From NCBI RefSeq assembly GCF_040183065.1, contig NC_091117.1:113125001-113189000 (forward strand): a stretch of 64,000 nt of DNA, written 5' to 3'. The stretch comes from Periplaneta americana. Taxonomy: Eukaryota > Arthropoda > Insecta > Blattodea > Blattidae. A program made the position numbers and the translations under genes. Shown here one piece after another: positions 1 to 11,858 of this stretch (position 1 is its first letter; each line of letters opens with the position of its first letter). Below the pieces are notes generated by a model. That model was not told the DNA's origin, did no database searches, and was given only the letters and a program-made list of their open reading frames with translations.

Positions 1-2509
1 CAACATTAGAGCACGATCGGTACTGCAGATACCTATTATACCAACACATACTGGTATTTTTCATATCGCCAAAGGAGTGTGTAATGGTTTATCAGTTTAA
101 ATAACATGTTTAACCACAATATTTATATCACATTTTTGTTTTAACATGTGAATATAAATATAATGGTTGAACATGAAACTGAAAACCATTAACACACACC
201 GTCATTTAACCCTTTTATTAAATTAATTTATCAAATTTGACTAATAAAAGTTTTTGCATCTTCTAGATCAAATATGTAATTGAGATACAGGATGCGAATA
301 GGATAGGATACTTCTCTCCAAAACACCTTAAGCACTATTTTTAAATAATGTTATGTATCATGTATTGGAAGATAAAAACAAAGATTGACTTTGGAATACT
401 GATTTCGAAGTTATTATTGGTCAGTTATATAATTATAATTCGCTCTTAATTTTTTTATGTCAAACATTAGCTTGAAAATAGTCATAAGATGTTTTGCTGT
501 GACATAGTACAACGCACGTTCATAAACATTTATAAAACACCACTTTATTTGTTTTACACCGTCAGAGCTGAACATCTATTTTTAAAAGTAACTGCCATTA
601 GTTTAATATATGGATATTAAAAATCTAAGTAATCAATAATCACCACTGATAAAGAATACTAAGAAAACTATTTGTCTACAACAGACATAAAATTAACTTA
701 GACTTTTAATAAAAACACCATTAAGAAATACAAGTAAAAAAATTATTTTTCATTCTCTGATGTATAGTTGATTCAAAACACTGAACATATTAGAAAAAGT
801 GCAATACAATTTATTAGAGATAAGTCTATACTTCGCAACATTTCCTAATTTTGAGCTTTGATACTGAGTGTTTGATTTGATTGTGGCCCCATTGCTCAAA
901 ATATGTTGTTGTTGTATTCTAATGCCAGGGGTTTGACAAAGTATTTGACCTCTTGCACTCCAATATTTTTCGAAGATATTATCATGGCCAGCCACTGAAG
1001 CACAGATTTTGAGGTGTTCCGAATCCATTTCTTGGTTTGAGTTGCACAGTGGGTAGTTAGGGGACTGATATATTCCAATTCTATGGAGGTGTTTGTTTGG
1101 CCAGACAGTCATGGCCTGTTGCCAATCTAAATGCAGCTACAGACGATTTTAGTGGTAAATCGGGAATTAACAGTGGATTATGATGCAGAGTGATCCATTT
1201 TTTCCCTTGAGATTTGTGTTATCAAATTTTGTTTGTTGAAGTCTAAGTATGTAGATTTAATAAATCTTTTCACAGAGTAATACGTAGATTTAGTAACAGG
1301 TCTTTAAGTAGCAGTGCTGCCCTTGTTTGCTAAAACATCAGCATTCTCGTTTCCCAGGATTCCACAATGGGATGGTATCCACTGGAATACAATTCTTTTA
1401 TTGAGTGATATTAATTGAGAGAGCATTTTAGTTATTTCTGCTGTTTGAGATGAAAGTATGTATTTAGAGACTATTGATAGAATAGCTGCTTTGGAGTCTG
1501 ACAATATAACTGCATTCTTAAATTTATTGATGTAGCATAGAAGATTCCTGAGACTTTTACTTATTACAATGATTTCTCCGTCAAAACTTGTTGTTCCACA
1601 TCCAAGAGATCTATAAAGTGAGAAGAGACAAAATATTGTACCATATTTACTCTCTTCTTAGCTGATGTTATACGACAAGCATTCCATTATAAAAAATTTA
1701 GTTGCTTCTGTACCATTAAAGTAGTCCCGCCCAGAAATCCGATTGGGGGACTATTTTGCTGCATAGAATTGGAATATATCAGTCTCCTAACTGTCCATTG
1801 TGCTACTCAAACCAAGAAATGGATTCGGAACACCTCAAAATCTGTGCTTCAGTGGCTGACCATGACAATAATTTTGAAAAATACTGGAGTGCAAGAGGTC
1901 AAATGACTTTATTGTCAAATGCCTGGCATTAGAAAACATCAACATATTTACTCTGGTCATGATAATATCTTTGAAAAATATTGGAGTGCAAGAGGTCAAA
2001 TGACTTTATTGTCAAACGCCTGACATTAGAAAACAACAACATATTTACTCTCTAAAAATTCTAAATAATGCACCCAAATCTCACCAGTTGCAGAAGCTGC
2101 AGATTCGTATCGCTGCCACTGGACTCCCTCCTATGCCCTATAGATGACACAACTGAAATGCTCAATGTACTAGTAATTATTATTTGTATTTATATTACTA
2201 TGTAATGTTAACTTAGGGTCTTAAAGATCGTTAGATTTATCATTACCCTATATATTACAAAAATTATATTGCTCATAATGTACAAGTCAAGTACTCTACT
2301 TTTTTTTTTTTCAGATGAATGAATGAATTCCCCTTATTTTCCTTCAATTAACTGAAGAAATCAACACATTAAACGAAATGAGATAACAATGATAATAATA
2401 ATAATAATAATTCATTTTAGTACCGAGGTCATGGAAAGCATGGGGCTCTACCTCCATGCCCCCCAAATGCCTTCTTGGCATGTTACGGCGATACCTTTAC
2501 CTTTTACCT

Positions 2510-2573
<64 letters not shown>
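1..2573. repeat. Left arm of a long inverted repeat
   Basis: This stretch is the near-perfect reverse complement of 5343-7904. Base 1 pairs with base 7904, and paired coordinates sum to 7905 over most of the arm, shifting by one near 2300 because of a homopolymer length change. The arm ends inward in an (AAT)n run and may continue past the left edge of the window. The few differences (for example two residue changes in the shared RNase H fragment) imply a recent duplication or strong conversion. It contains an RNase H/C-terminal retroelement fragment (750-1504, minus) and, at 1741-2040, a second partial copy of that element's 3' region in the opposite direction. Confidence 0.9.
750..1590 (-). 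pseudogene. RNase H and C-terminal fragment of a non-LTR retrotransposon (left copy)
   Basis: On the minus strand the frame at 1304-1504 reads SDSKAAILS (an RNase H catalytic Asp region), then QWIPSHCGILGNENAD, the typical C-terminal RNase H motif of insect non-LTR elements with its His and final Asp. A stop follows at the domain end. After about 190 bases another open stretch (750-1112) carries a Cys/His-rich tail (PLCNSN...DSEHLKIC), common at the C-terminus of such polyproteins. No RT domain is present, so this is a truncated relic. It differs from the right-arm copy by Val/Ala and Asn/Lys in the RNase H tail. Confidence 0.8.

Positions 2574-2574
<1 letters not shown>
2389..2574 (+). repeat. 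Short dispersed repeat ending in (AAT)n microsatellite
   Basis: About 100 bases (2411-2510) lie between a short (AAT)n run and a long one (2511-2574). The same unit occurs inverted at 5396-5516. The layout, a short non-coding unit tailed by (AAT)n, resembles a SINE-like repeat, but no Pol III boxes were recognised. It forms the inner edge of the inverted repeat. Confidence 0.6.
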
Positions 2575-2576
<2 letters not shown>

Positions 2577-2678
2577 TGAATGAAGTCCATTACCATACAC
2601 TTGTCAACAAAATTAAACACAATTTTGTTAAAAGATAAAGACAATGAATGAAGCAATTATGTTAGGTGGTGAAAAAGG

Positions 2679-2874
2679 TTAATGTAAGTAGGCTGGTGAT
2701 GAAGTGGGTCGTAGTTCTTGAGTGGGATACCAAGCATCCCTTGATGGAATGGCCCCTCTTAGTAAGTTATATCTGAAGTCACCGTTATACTGATTACTGC
2801 AAAAATGCCTTGCACATATATAGGCCCTTCTGTAAGGATGAGGATTTTCTGCCACAGCTGCCCACATGTGGTAC
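2679..2874 (-). CDS. THAP-domain protein, exon 2
   Basis: The exon follows a clear acceptor (TTGTAACAG) at 2875. It encodes the second half of a THAP zinc finger: a Trp in YHMWAAV, a Pro-rich stretch, the Cys-x2-His pair in ICARHF, then LLRGAIPS, matching the family's AVPTIF-like end. It joins in phase to exon 1 (3970-4083) across AG|G, so the spliced product would hold all four zinc ligands. The frame runs on for about 18 residues to a TAA at 2679. No transposase core or coiled coil follows, so further exons or truncation are possible. It lies in the spacer of the inverted repeat, outside both arms. THAP domains bind DNA in transposases and in host transcription factors; which of these this is cannot be told. 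Confidence 0.65.
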
Positions 2875-3969
2875 CTGTTACAATCAAAATTCTATTATTT
2901 TCTTAAAAAAAATACACAAACCAGGGTTGGTATTAATTTAAATTAATGATTTAATCATGATGTAAATAAAATAATTTTCATTTTATTTACATCAAATAAT
3001 TGTTACTACTTAAATCACAGATTAAAATTATATGCACCTAACATGATTAAGATGAGAAATTAACTTCCTGAAAAAAAATATATAAACGTTTTTACATATG
3101 ACTGTTCTGCTGCTTCTTAAAACTATTAGCAATATATATGAGTAGCAAACTTGCATCTCTGCAATGAACAAAATATTTTCTATGGTGAAATATATTTTTC
3201 TTCCTATGAATTCATATAAAATTTCACCACAGAAAAATCTTTGTTTATTACAGACATATAATTCTAGCATTTTCTGAAGAAATGGACAGGTTTTGAATGT
3301 TTGCTTCTCATATGTCTTTTCCCAACTCCTAATTAAGGAGCAACAGAACACATGGTACAGGTAGTCAAGTAGAGCCTACTTTCCTACTTTCGGAATCACC
3401 ACCTAATTAAAGCACAGTATGATGCTGAGGATTGAAATGAATAGTTGTAGCTCATAACAATATTCAAAGTAAAAGTTGCACAATGCCAAATGGACTACGT
3501 ATTTATTCTGAAAACACACAATGCTAAGCTCTTCTGATAAATTTATTTGTAAATATTAATCTCCCTAAATAGTTGAATTCTTTTCTAATGAATAACAAAC
3601 TGAGCATAATATCTTGCCTAAGTCTAAGCTAATTATTATTATCATTAAGTGCAGGTTATTAGTGCTGTAACTCTTCATGTATTAATAATGAGGCCTATGT
3701 GTAAACATAGTAAATTATTTTTGAAGAGATGTTGTTAATTACTTAAAATAACACATTAACAAATTACACAATATGTAGGAAGTAATGCACAAATTAAGTT
3801 TAAATGAATTACAAAAGAAGGCAAAAACTCATTTTAATAAACAAATATGAATTTGACAAATAATTCTCACTTAAATTAAAAAAATCACTACAGTTTACCA
3901 ACCCTGACTATTTACTGATGATATATAAGGATATCTTTGCATTGAGCTTATGCCAATGCCATTGCTTAC
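2875..3969 (-). other. Predicted intron of the THAP-domain gene; otherwise nothing recognised
   Basis: Donor GTAAGC at 3969 and acceptor TTGTAACAG at 2875 bound this AT-rich stretch. The two flanking exons complete a THAP domain in phase. I recognise no other coding or structural feature inside it. Confidence 0.55.
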
Positions 3970-4083
3970 CTTTTAAGCTGTGCTGCATTACTTGGCGCGG
4001 GAAACAGGAATAACCAGGTCTTCTCATTACTAACCCATTTCTGACAGTACACTGCAGCACATTCACAGTGTAAAACTCCGCCA
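3970..4083 (-). CDS. THAP-domain protein, exon 1
   Basis: The minus strand encodes CECAAVYCQKW followed by FLFPAP and an Ala-Gln-Leu-Lys-Arg end. This is the N-terminal THAP pattern: a Cys-x4-Cys pair, then an aromatic/Phe-Pro motif. A consensus donor (AAAAG|GTAAGC) sits at 3970/3969 and the intron would be 2875-3969 (1,095 bp). A natural-looking ATGGCGGAG lies at about 4084 but is out of frame with the Cys motif. Either translation starts upstream, where the frame stays open to about 4148, or a small frameshift has broken the start. Confidence 0.6.
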
Positions 4084-4148
4084 TTTGTCTTTCTATTAAC
4101 TGAAACAAACCAGCAGTAGCCTAGTATCATATAGTGCATTAATAACAC

Positions 4149-5040
4149 TACATTTCATAGAACAATTGAAGGATTGCAGTATAATCAACGTTTGTGAAAT
4201 ATTCCTGGAAGAATTCTATCCACGAGTCTATAAAAATAATAAATATCTCCGGCAATTTAACTCTTTTTATTTTATCAAAATTATTCCAGTAAAGGTACTA
4301 CTGTTAACTGTAAAGTCAAATTTCTAAAATATAGCTTTTCGGGAACAACACTTCTTTACTATTGCGTTACCAAGCTAAGGTACCCCCGCCATCCTTTGGT
4401 AACGCAACTGTAAAGAATTACACCGAGAACAACATATTTAGTCATATCAAATTCTGTCCCACGAATTTTAAGATGTCTGACCAACTTAACTTAGCTATAT
4501 ACAAAAATAAGATGTTCGTTCATACCCAAAGTGTATATTAACTCTGTTAGCTTACCTTTAAAGCTCTTGGCGTAATTGTAGTTAGGCATAATACACAGAA
4601 ATCATTTCATCATGTGGTAGTGGTAGAAGGAAGGTAATCGCGTTCTGAAGTTTATCCCTGAAAACAATTACAGATCTCAGTTTAATAAACGTTTAAGATA
4701 TGATGGAAGAATTCAGTTTAAATTAGAAAACATGACGGTGCAGTTAAGCTGCATCTACACGGTTCAGTTTTTCATGCTCGTACGCACGCAGTCTGGGAAG
4801 AATATTGAAAGAATCAAGTTTAAAGCGCATGTTGAATTAAGATACATTAAGATTTTCTATCTACAAAGTACGCCATATTAATATTAAAATACCAAAAAAC
4901 CATGTGATGGAGTGTAAACACCGATTATAGTTTCACTGACCAAGTTCTGCAGCAGCGAAAGCTAAAATAATATATTATCCTGCACATTGTGTGCACTTCC
5001 GTTATTATTAAATACCAATCTTGCAGGCATTGCTTGAATG
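4149..5040. other. Unassigned spacer DNA
   Basis: AT-rich sequence upstream of the THAP exon 1. No reading frame with recognisable motifs and no repeat seen elsewhere in the window. It could hold the THAP gene promoter, but no specific element was identified. Confidence 0.4.
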
Positions 5041-5342
5041 CAGGGGGGTTTAACTCAAATGATAGATGTTGGATGCTCATAGCTGTTCCATAGTTTGCCG
5101 CATGTGGTCAGGACAGCGCTGGCTGTATTTCGATCACAGAGTTTGTAAAATTAGCAGTACAAAACTCTTTGGTTTCGAAAGTTCTTTGGTTATAAGTTTT
5201 GCCAATATGACAGTTTTAAACATATTATTAATATCCATTATTTACAGAATGTGTCAGTTTTATAATATTTGGATTATTATTACTATTACTATATAGTTAT
5301 TTTGCATTTTCATTCGAGGACACAGTAGCCATATTAGTGTAC
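5041..5342. repeat. Second inverted repeat, left copy (302 bp)
   Basis: This is the reverse complement of 8346-8647; paired coordinates sum to 13688. It encodes the same meaningless 76-residue frame in each copy (5066-5296 plus, 8392-8622 minus). Both outer ends carry CAGGGGGGTTTAACTC or its complement. The pair encloses the right arm of the larger inverted repeat plus about 440 bp, as if a segment bounded by these repeats had been inserted or inverted. Confidence 0.85.
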
Positions 5343-5396
<54 letters not shown>

Positions 5397-7904
5397 AGGT
5401 AAAAGGTAAAGGTATCGCCGTAACATGCCAAGAAGGCATTTGGGGGGCATGGAGGTAGAGCCCCATGCTTTCCATGACCTCGGTACTAAAATGAATTATT
5501 ATTATTATTATTATCATTGTTATCTCATTTCGTTTAATGTGTTGATTTCTTCAGTTAATTGAAGGAAAATAAGGGGAATTCATTCATTCATCTGAAAAAA
5601 AAAAAGTAGAGTACTTGACTTCTACATTATGAGCAATATAATTTTTGTAATATATAGGGTAATGATAAATCTAACGATCTTTAAGACCCTAAGTTAACAT
5701 TACATAGTAATATAAATACAAATAATAATTACTAGTACATTGAGCATTTCAGTTGTGTCATCTATAGGGCATAGGAGGGAGTCCAGTGGCAGCGATACGA
5801 ATCTGCAGCTTCTGCAACTGGTGAGATTTGGGTGCATTATTTAGAATTTTTAGAGAGTAAATATGTTGTTGTTTTCTAATGTCAGGCGTTTGACAATAAA
5901 GTCATTTGACCTCTTGCACTCCAATATTTTTCAAAGATATTATCATGACCAGAGTAAATATGTTGATGTTTTCTAATGCCAGGCATTTGACAATAAAGTC
6001 ATTTGACCTCTTGCACTCCAGTATTTTTCAAAATTATTGTCATGGTCAGCCACTGAAGCACAGATTTTGAGGTGTTCCGAATCCATTTCTTGGTTTGAGT
6101 AGCACAATGGACAGTTAGGAGACTGATATATTCCAATTCTATGCAGCAAAATAGTCCCCCAATCGGATTTCTGGGCGGGACTACTTTAATGGTACAGAAG
6201 CAACTAAATTTTTTATAATGGAATGCTTGTCGTATAACATCAGCTAAGAAGAGAGTAAATATGGTACAATATTTTGTCTCTTCTCACTTTATAGATCTCT
6301 TGGATGTGGAACAACAAGTTTTGACGGAGAAATCATTGTAATAAGTAAAAGTCTCAGGAATCTTCTATGCTACATCAATAAATTTAAGAATGCAGTTATA
6401 TTGTCAGACTCCAAAGCAGCTATTCTATCAATAGTCTCTAAATACATACTTTCATCTCAAACAGCAGAAATAACTAAAATGCTCTCTCAATTAATATCAC
6501 TCAATAAAAGAATTGTATTCCAGTGGATACCATCCCATTGTGGAATCCTGGGAAACGAGAATGCTGATGCTTTAGCAAAGAAGGGCAGCACTGCTACTTA
6601 AAGACCTGTTACTAAATCTACGTATTACTCTGTGAAAAGATTTATTAAATCTACATACTTAGACTTCAACAAACAAAATTTGATAACACAAATCTCAAGG
6701 GAAAAAATGGATCACTCTGCATCATAATCCACTGTTAATTCCCGATTTACCACTAAAATCGTCTGTAGCTGCATTTAGATTGGCAACAGGCCATGACTGT
6801 CTGGCCAAACAAACACCTCCATAGAATTGGAATATATCAGTCCCCTAACTACCCACTGTGCAACTCAAACCAAGAAATGGATTCGGAACACCTCAAAATC
6901 TGTGCTTCAGTGGCTGGCCATGATAATATCTTCGAAAAATATTGGAGTGCAAGAGGTCAAATACTTTGTCAAACCCCTGGCATTAGAATACAACAACAAC
7001 ATATTTTGAGCAATGGGGCCACAATCAAATCAAACACTCAGTATCAAAGCTCAAAATTAGGAAATGTTGCGAAGTATAGACTTATCTCTAATAAATTGTA
7101 TTGCACTTTTTCTAATATGTTCAGTGTTTTGAATCAACTATACATCAGAGAATGAAAAATAATTTTTTTACTTGTATTTCTTAATGGTGTTTTTATTAAA
7201 AGTCTAAGTTAATTTTATGTCTGTTGTAGACAAATAGTTTTCTTAGTATTCTTTATCAGTGGTGATTATTGATTACTTAGATTTTTAATATCCATATATT
7301 AAACTAATGGCAGTTACTTTTAAAAATAGATGTTCAGCTCTGACGGTGTAAAACAAATAAAGTGGTGTTTTATAAATGTTTATGAACGTGCGTTGTACTA
7401 TGTCACAGCAAAACATCTTATGACTATTTTCAAGCTAATGTTTGACATAAAAAAATTAAGAGCGAATTATAATTATATAACTGACCAATAATAACTTCGA
7501 AATCAGTATTCCAAAGTCAATCTTTGTTTTTATCTTCCAATACATGATACATAACATTATTTAAAAATAGTGCTTAAGGTGTTTTGGAGAGAAGTATCCT
7601 ATCCTATTCGCATCCTGTATCTCAATTACATATTTGATCTAGAAGATGCAAAAACTTTTATTAGTCAAATTTGATAAATTAATTTAATAAAAGGGTTAAA
7701 TGACGGTGTGTGTTAATGGTTTTCAGTTTCATGTTCAACCATTATATTTATATTCACATGTTAAAACAAAAATGTGATATAAATATTGTGGTTAAACATG
7801 TTATTTAAACTGATAAACCATTACACACTCCTTTGGCGATATGAAAAATACCAGTATGTGTTGGTATAATAGGTATCTGCAGTACCGATCGTGCTCTAAT
7901 GTTG
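5343..7904. repeat. Right arm of the long inverted repeat
   Basis: Near-perfect reverse complement of 1-2573. The inner end is an (ATT)n run (5343-5395). The outer end stops at 7904 at the window-limited match, followed by GGCATAACGGATACC, which resembles the last 33 bases of the arm and may be a degenerate terminal repeat. It carries the better copy of the RNase H fragment. Confidence 0.9.
6315..7155 (+). pseudogene. RNase H and C-terminal fragment of a non-LTR retrotransposon (right copy)
   Basis: The frame opens with FDGEIIV (likely the RNase H Glu) and continues through SDSKAAILS and QWIPSHCGILGNENADALAKK, giving most of an RNase H domain but lacking its first strand and TDGS motif. It stops at 6601. 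A further frame (6793-7155) holds the Cys/His tail with PLCNSN and EHLKIC. A second, opposite-facing fragment of the same 3' region lies at 5870-6165. No RT is present, so it cannot act alone. The 3' region beyond 7155 is AT-rich and non-coding. Confidence 0.8.
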
Positions 7905-8345
7905 GCATAACGGATACCTGTAATACCGATCGGGCCGTGTAACAAGGGATGTAGTTCCGCATTCTGCCGCTATGTGTAACGAGATTTAGTTCCGATGTTT
8001 TGCCGCCAAGTGTCTCGACGTCGCGTCAATAGCGTGTCGAAGGTAATGCATTGAGTTGGGGGTCTTTCTATTTATTTGTCTATGCTTGAATGTGTGAAGT
8101 TGAAAGAAAAGTTGAACCGTGTAGATGTAATCTCAAACATATTTCTTTCTTCCCTTTAACGTTGCGAATTATTTCTTGTTGCAGGAAAGCACTAGTAACT
8201 TCTCAATTAACTCGATCTGTTCAAATTTCTTCCTTAAGCAGCCATGTTCGTCCATTCCATAATTTATACAAGATTTAAACAGAATAGGAATGCCAACATC
8301 CAACAATTGATCAACTGAACAAATGAGGTTAATAGGTCATACACA
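7905..8345. other. Unassigned spacer between inverted repeats
   Basis: Begins with a degenerate copy of the arm end (ACCTGTAATACCGATCGGGC, compare ATCTGCAGTACCGATCGTGC just before it). The remainder shows no recognisable gene. Confidence 0.4.
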
Positions 8346-8647
8346 GTACACTAATATGGCTACTGTGTCCTCGAATGAAAATGCAAAATAACTATATAGT
8401 AATAGTAATAATAATCCAAATATTATAAAACTGACACATTCTGTAAATAATGGATATTAATAATATGTTTAAAACTGTCATATTGGCAAAACTTATAACC
8501 AAAGAACTTTCGAAACCAAAGAGTTTTGTACTGCTAATTTTACAAACTCTGTGATCGAAATACAGCCAGCGCTGTCCTGACCACATGCGGCAAACTATGG
8601 AACAGCTATGAGCATCCAACATCTATCATTTGAGTTAAACCCCCCTG
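8346..8647. repeat. Second inverted repeat, right copy (302 bp)
   Basis: Reverse complement of 5041-5342 with no differences seen by eye over the sections compared. The match ends precisely after the C-run and TG at 8647. Confidence 0.85.
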
Positions 8648-9917
8648 GTTCCTATGTTGGCGGTTCATAGATGAACCGTTCCTACTACAAATACAATCTT
8701 TGTAATTATACAGCAGTATTTTACACTCTTTGCACGTATTCTACTCTCTGCTCGACCTGCGTTAGGTTTTTATCGAGAGGAAAATTGGCATAAGTAACAA
8801 TTTTCGTTACAGTGGAAGCAGATGAGTTAAGGTTGGTAGCGCAAAAAGTGCTAGAAATATGTTGGCACTCCTTCAGATCTTACAGCATAGCGGGACAAAT
8901 ACTGCAGTTGAGCCCAGTTTTTGTTAAAAAAAATGCATACAACAATAAAGCCTGGTTCAGACCACAGTTTAGAATATACAGTTGCGAAGCTCAATACTTA
9001 CTAAATATGCAAACATAGACAGTTGAAATATGCATCCATAAATAGTTGCTAGCCCAGGATCGCTACTATCGCCACATCACAGACTCTTTCCCTAGCAGAC
9101 GATAAAATGTATTGCACTTTTGATGTCGTGTACTTTTGAAAAATTAACATCTTCCTTCCACTATTGAAATACGAAATACCTTCCTGGATCTTTCGGAAGG
9201 ATAACTCTGACCTTTTTTCCTTAGAATTTACAGTGCAACAAACGTCTTCTTGTCCCATATTCTTACTCAGATTATTGTATTTTAGCCATTTACAGTTATT
9301 ACAACCGATAACGAACATTTCACAGTTTACACAACTTTTCACAACAATGCGAAATACGGCAGTCAGAGCCTTCTTTAGTTACAAGCCGGGGCATGGGTAG
9401 GTTTGGCAACGCAGAGTGGAGGCGGGAGATTTTAGAGTGATATTGTGTTTGCTCATTGCTTTCGTTATACGTAACGCGTATTTTTTCAATATTACTTCAT
9501 GCACAAAGGTAAGATCAAGATTCAGAGTAGTGATGTAAATTATTATGGGTTCGAAAATAGTGTTTTATTGCAATCAATTAGCTATACTTCAGAATACGGC
9601 GTAAGTAGGCTACTTACATACAAAAGCTGCCACTTAAAATAATTACAAAAAAAAACATGTTTTTATTGATAGTACGAAGGTAAATAAATGAATAAAAAAG
9701 ATATTCCTTGCACCGAAAACAATAAAATCAATAATGCAATAAAGACGTAACGTAAATTCCTACGCAGTATTCTTAAGTTCCATTCAGTTAATAAATTTGT
9801 GGCTAGCAAATTGACAATGTTTTGCGACTTAATGGTGTTTCATCTGTGAAAGGTTTAGGATATATTTTAATATTATCTTATGCGATTATCTATCGTGTTT
9901 TTCTACAAATATTTCAG
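8648..9917. other. Unassigned DNA
   Basis: A perfect 18-bp palindrome (CGGTTCATAGATGAACCG, 8661-8678) lies just outside the inverted repeat. Several short open frames at 8812-9400 have no recognisable motifs. Nothing else can be supported. Confidence 0.4.
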
Positions 9918-9989
9918 ATGCCTAGAAAGTGCTGTGTGGCTCAAGCCCCTACAGTCTCGGCTGCGCGAAACGAGAAAACCGGGGCAAAT
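9918..9989 (+). pseudogene. Possible THAP N-terminal start, degenerate
   Basis: An acceptor-like ATATTTCAG precedes ATG at 9918. The first residues, MPRKCCVAQ, resemble a THAP N-terminus, but the frame stops after 24 codons and the second Cys of the pair is not at the usual spacing. Two other THAP pieces lie within 2.5 kb. Chance resemblance is quite possible. Confidence 0.25.
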
Positions 9990-11094
9990 TGAACGCTGCG
10001 CTTGCCGCCATATTGTTGGAGAGCTGACGCATAATAGTAGTACGTAAATCACGCAATTTAACGCTGTGATGATCTAAAATTGACAGATTATGGCCATTTT
10101 CGACATTTAACGTAAAATTAGGACGAAATAAACATATTCAAAGTTTCATTGATATGCATTAGAACATTAAAGAAAAGAAAATACGTACGCAGCAATTTAT
10201 AGAAAACATACTCATACATCCATAAATAGGCCTACACAATACACATTATAGATTGTATAATTTTACGATAATCAGCAAATTGTTAGGTTTCAGAGACTCT
10301 AATATTATATTAACATACATTACTCTTAGATCACAAGACATAAATATATGCACCTTGATTACACAAGTTCTTATTATAATCAAATTCTTAAGTGAAATAA
10401 ATATGTGATAATCAGTATAAACCTGTTGTTAAGTTTTAGAGAATCGAAAATTATATTACCGATACTTCTAGAACACAGGACATTAGGTAATCTGGAAAAA
10501 TATAATGTGCGAAGTTAGCCAAATTATATTGAATTCATTCTTCAATTAATAAAGGGAATGCTATCAATTATAAAAAAGTATCGATACCGGTACCTAATAA
10601 ATTGCAAACAATAGGTAATGTGAAGACCTAAAAACTAAACAATCATTTTATGCAAGATAATAAAAACAACATACTTTTCATGTGTGGATTTTTTACATAC
10701 CGGTATTGTATTTTTATTTTAAATAAATAAAATAGATACATTATCATTGCTTGCGGAGTGATGGTACATAATTTTTATGCACATATTTAATATCAATAAA
10801 ATGCCATTCCTTGCTTTTGTTAATAAAATATATGTCCGGCAAAATGTAAAAGACTTATTTATAGGTGAACTCTGAATCATAAGTTCACAAAGACGGCTTA
10901 GCTATTATAGCTATTTATTTATTTATTATCTGTATATTTATTTATCCATTTATGGATCTTGAATGAAAGTTTATAATCTTGCAGATAAATACATTTACAT
11001 AATAAAAACAAAAATGTATCTTTCCACTAAATAATTCACTCAGTGGGATTTCTCTACAGTCTGATAAGTATTCTTTATTGTCGTAAACTACTGA
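9990..11094. other. Unassigned AT-rich DNA
   Basis: No reading frame with motifs and no repeat recognised from elsewhere in the window. TATTTA-rich stretch at 10910-10950. Confidence 0.4.
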
Positions 11095-11144
11095 TTGATT
11101 TTTAATGATATTTATATTGTAACAACAGAGATAATATATCTTAC

Positions 11145-11327
11145 CTTTTGCAAATGGCTTGGAAAATTAAACAGGGATGGTACTATCGCCGCGCTCTCGT
11201 GCATAACATTCGGCAGGTCTTTGAAATTTAATTGCATCATTCTTTCAATTTCTTGTGTCACCGCTCCAATCACTCGCCTCAATTTCAATATTGCAACCAA
11301 TAAGCTGCTTCCATTATTAAATGACAC
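11145..11327 (-). pseudogene. P-element THAP exon end with conserved splice donor
   Basis: The minus strand reads IVPSLFNFPSHLQK and then a strong donor (AAAAG|GTAAGATAT) at 11145. The exon of the larger P-like gene at 27926 ends the same way ([13 protein letters not shown], then AAAG|GTAATC). The shared sequence and exon boundary show this is the end of the THAP exon of a related element. The expected Cys-x2-His pair upstream is not found in this frame, and no transposase exon lies downstream, so it is a fragment. Confidence 0.6.
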
Positions 11328-11858
11328 TTACTTGTCTAATCCACGTGGACTAAAACCGAGGTTGCAATGTCTTATGCTGAGGACGAACATTAAGGTATGT
11401 GATTAAAAATTATTATTAAAGAGTTATTATTAAGAGTTAAGAAAGCCAACGTACTCGTATATGATATAATAATAATTATACTAATAATAGCCATTTAACA
11501 ATATAACAAACTAGTGCTTATTCTTATCGAGGAAGTAGACGTGACGCTTAAAGTGAAACCTACAGAGCAACAATCGGTCGGCAAAATTGTTTTAAAAGCA
11601 CACCGCACGTTATTGTATGATGCCGACATGTTAAGCATGAGTCCGCGGCGATAATATTTATCATCTTTCAAAATTCTATTGCCATTACTTTCAAACTGTT
11701 CACTAAAAACACCAGAGACAAAACGAACAATTGTGTTTATCGCTCTATTTCTACCAGTAGCATGGCGGCGTAAACATGCGCAGACTGGTTTCAATTTTGG
11801 ACAGCACACCAGCGCTCAGTGTGAGTCTAGTATACTATATAACGTCTTTGGTGTGGCT

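Noticed and set aside
2389..2638. Poly-Asn and poly-Ile frames at microsatellites (also near 5260, 24250, 25030, 58210 and 61560)
   Set aside because: These are direct translations of (AAT)n or (CTA)n runs.
9049..9400. Frames of 97 and 78 codons on opposite strands
   Set aside because: They overlap antisense to each other and neither shows a family motif.
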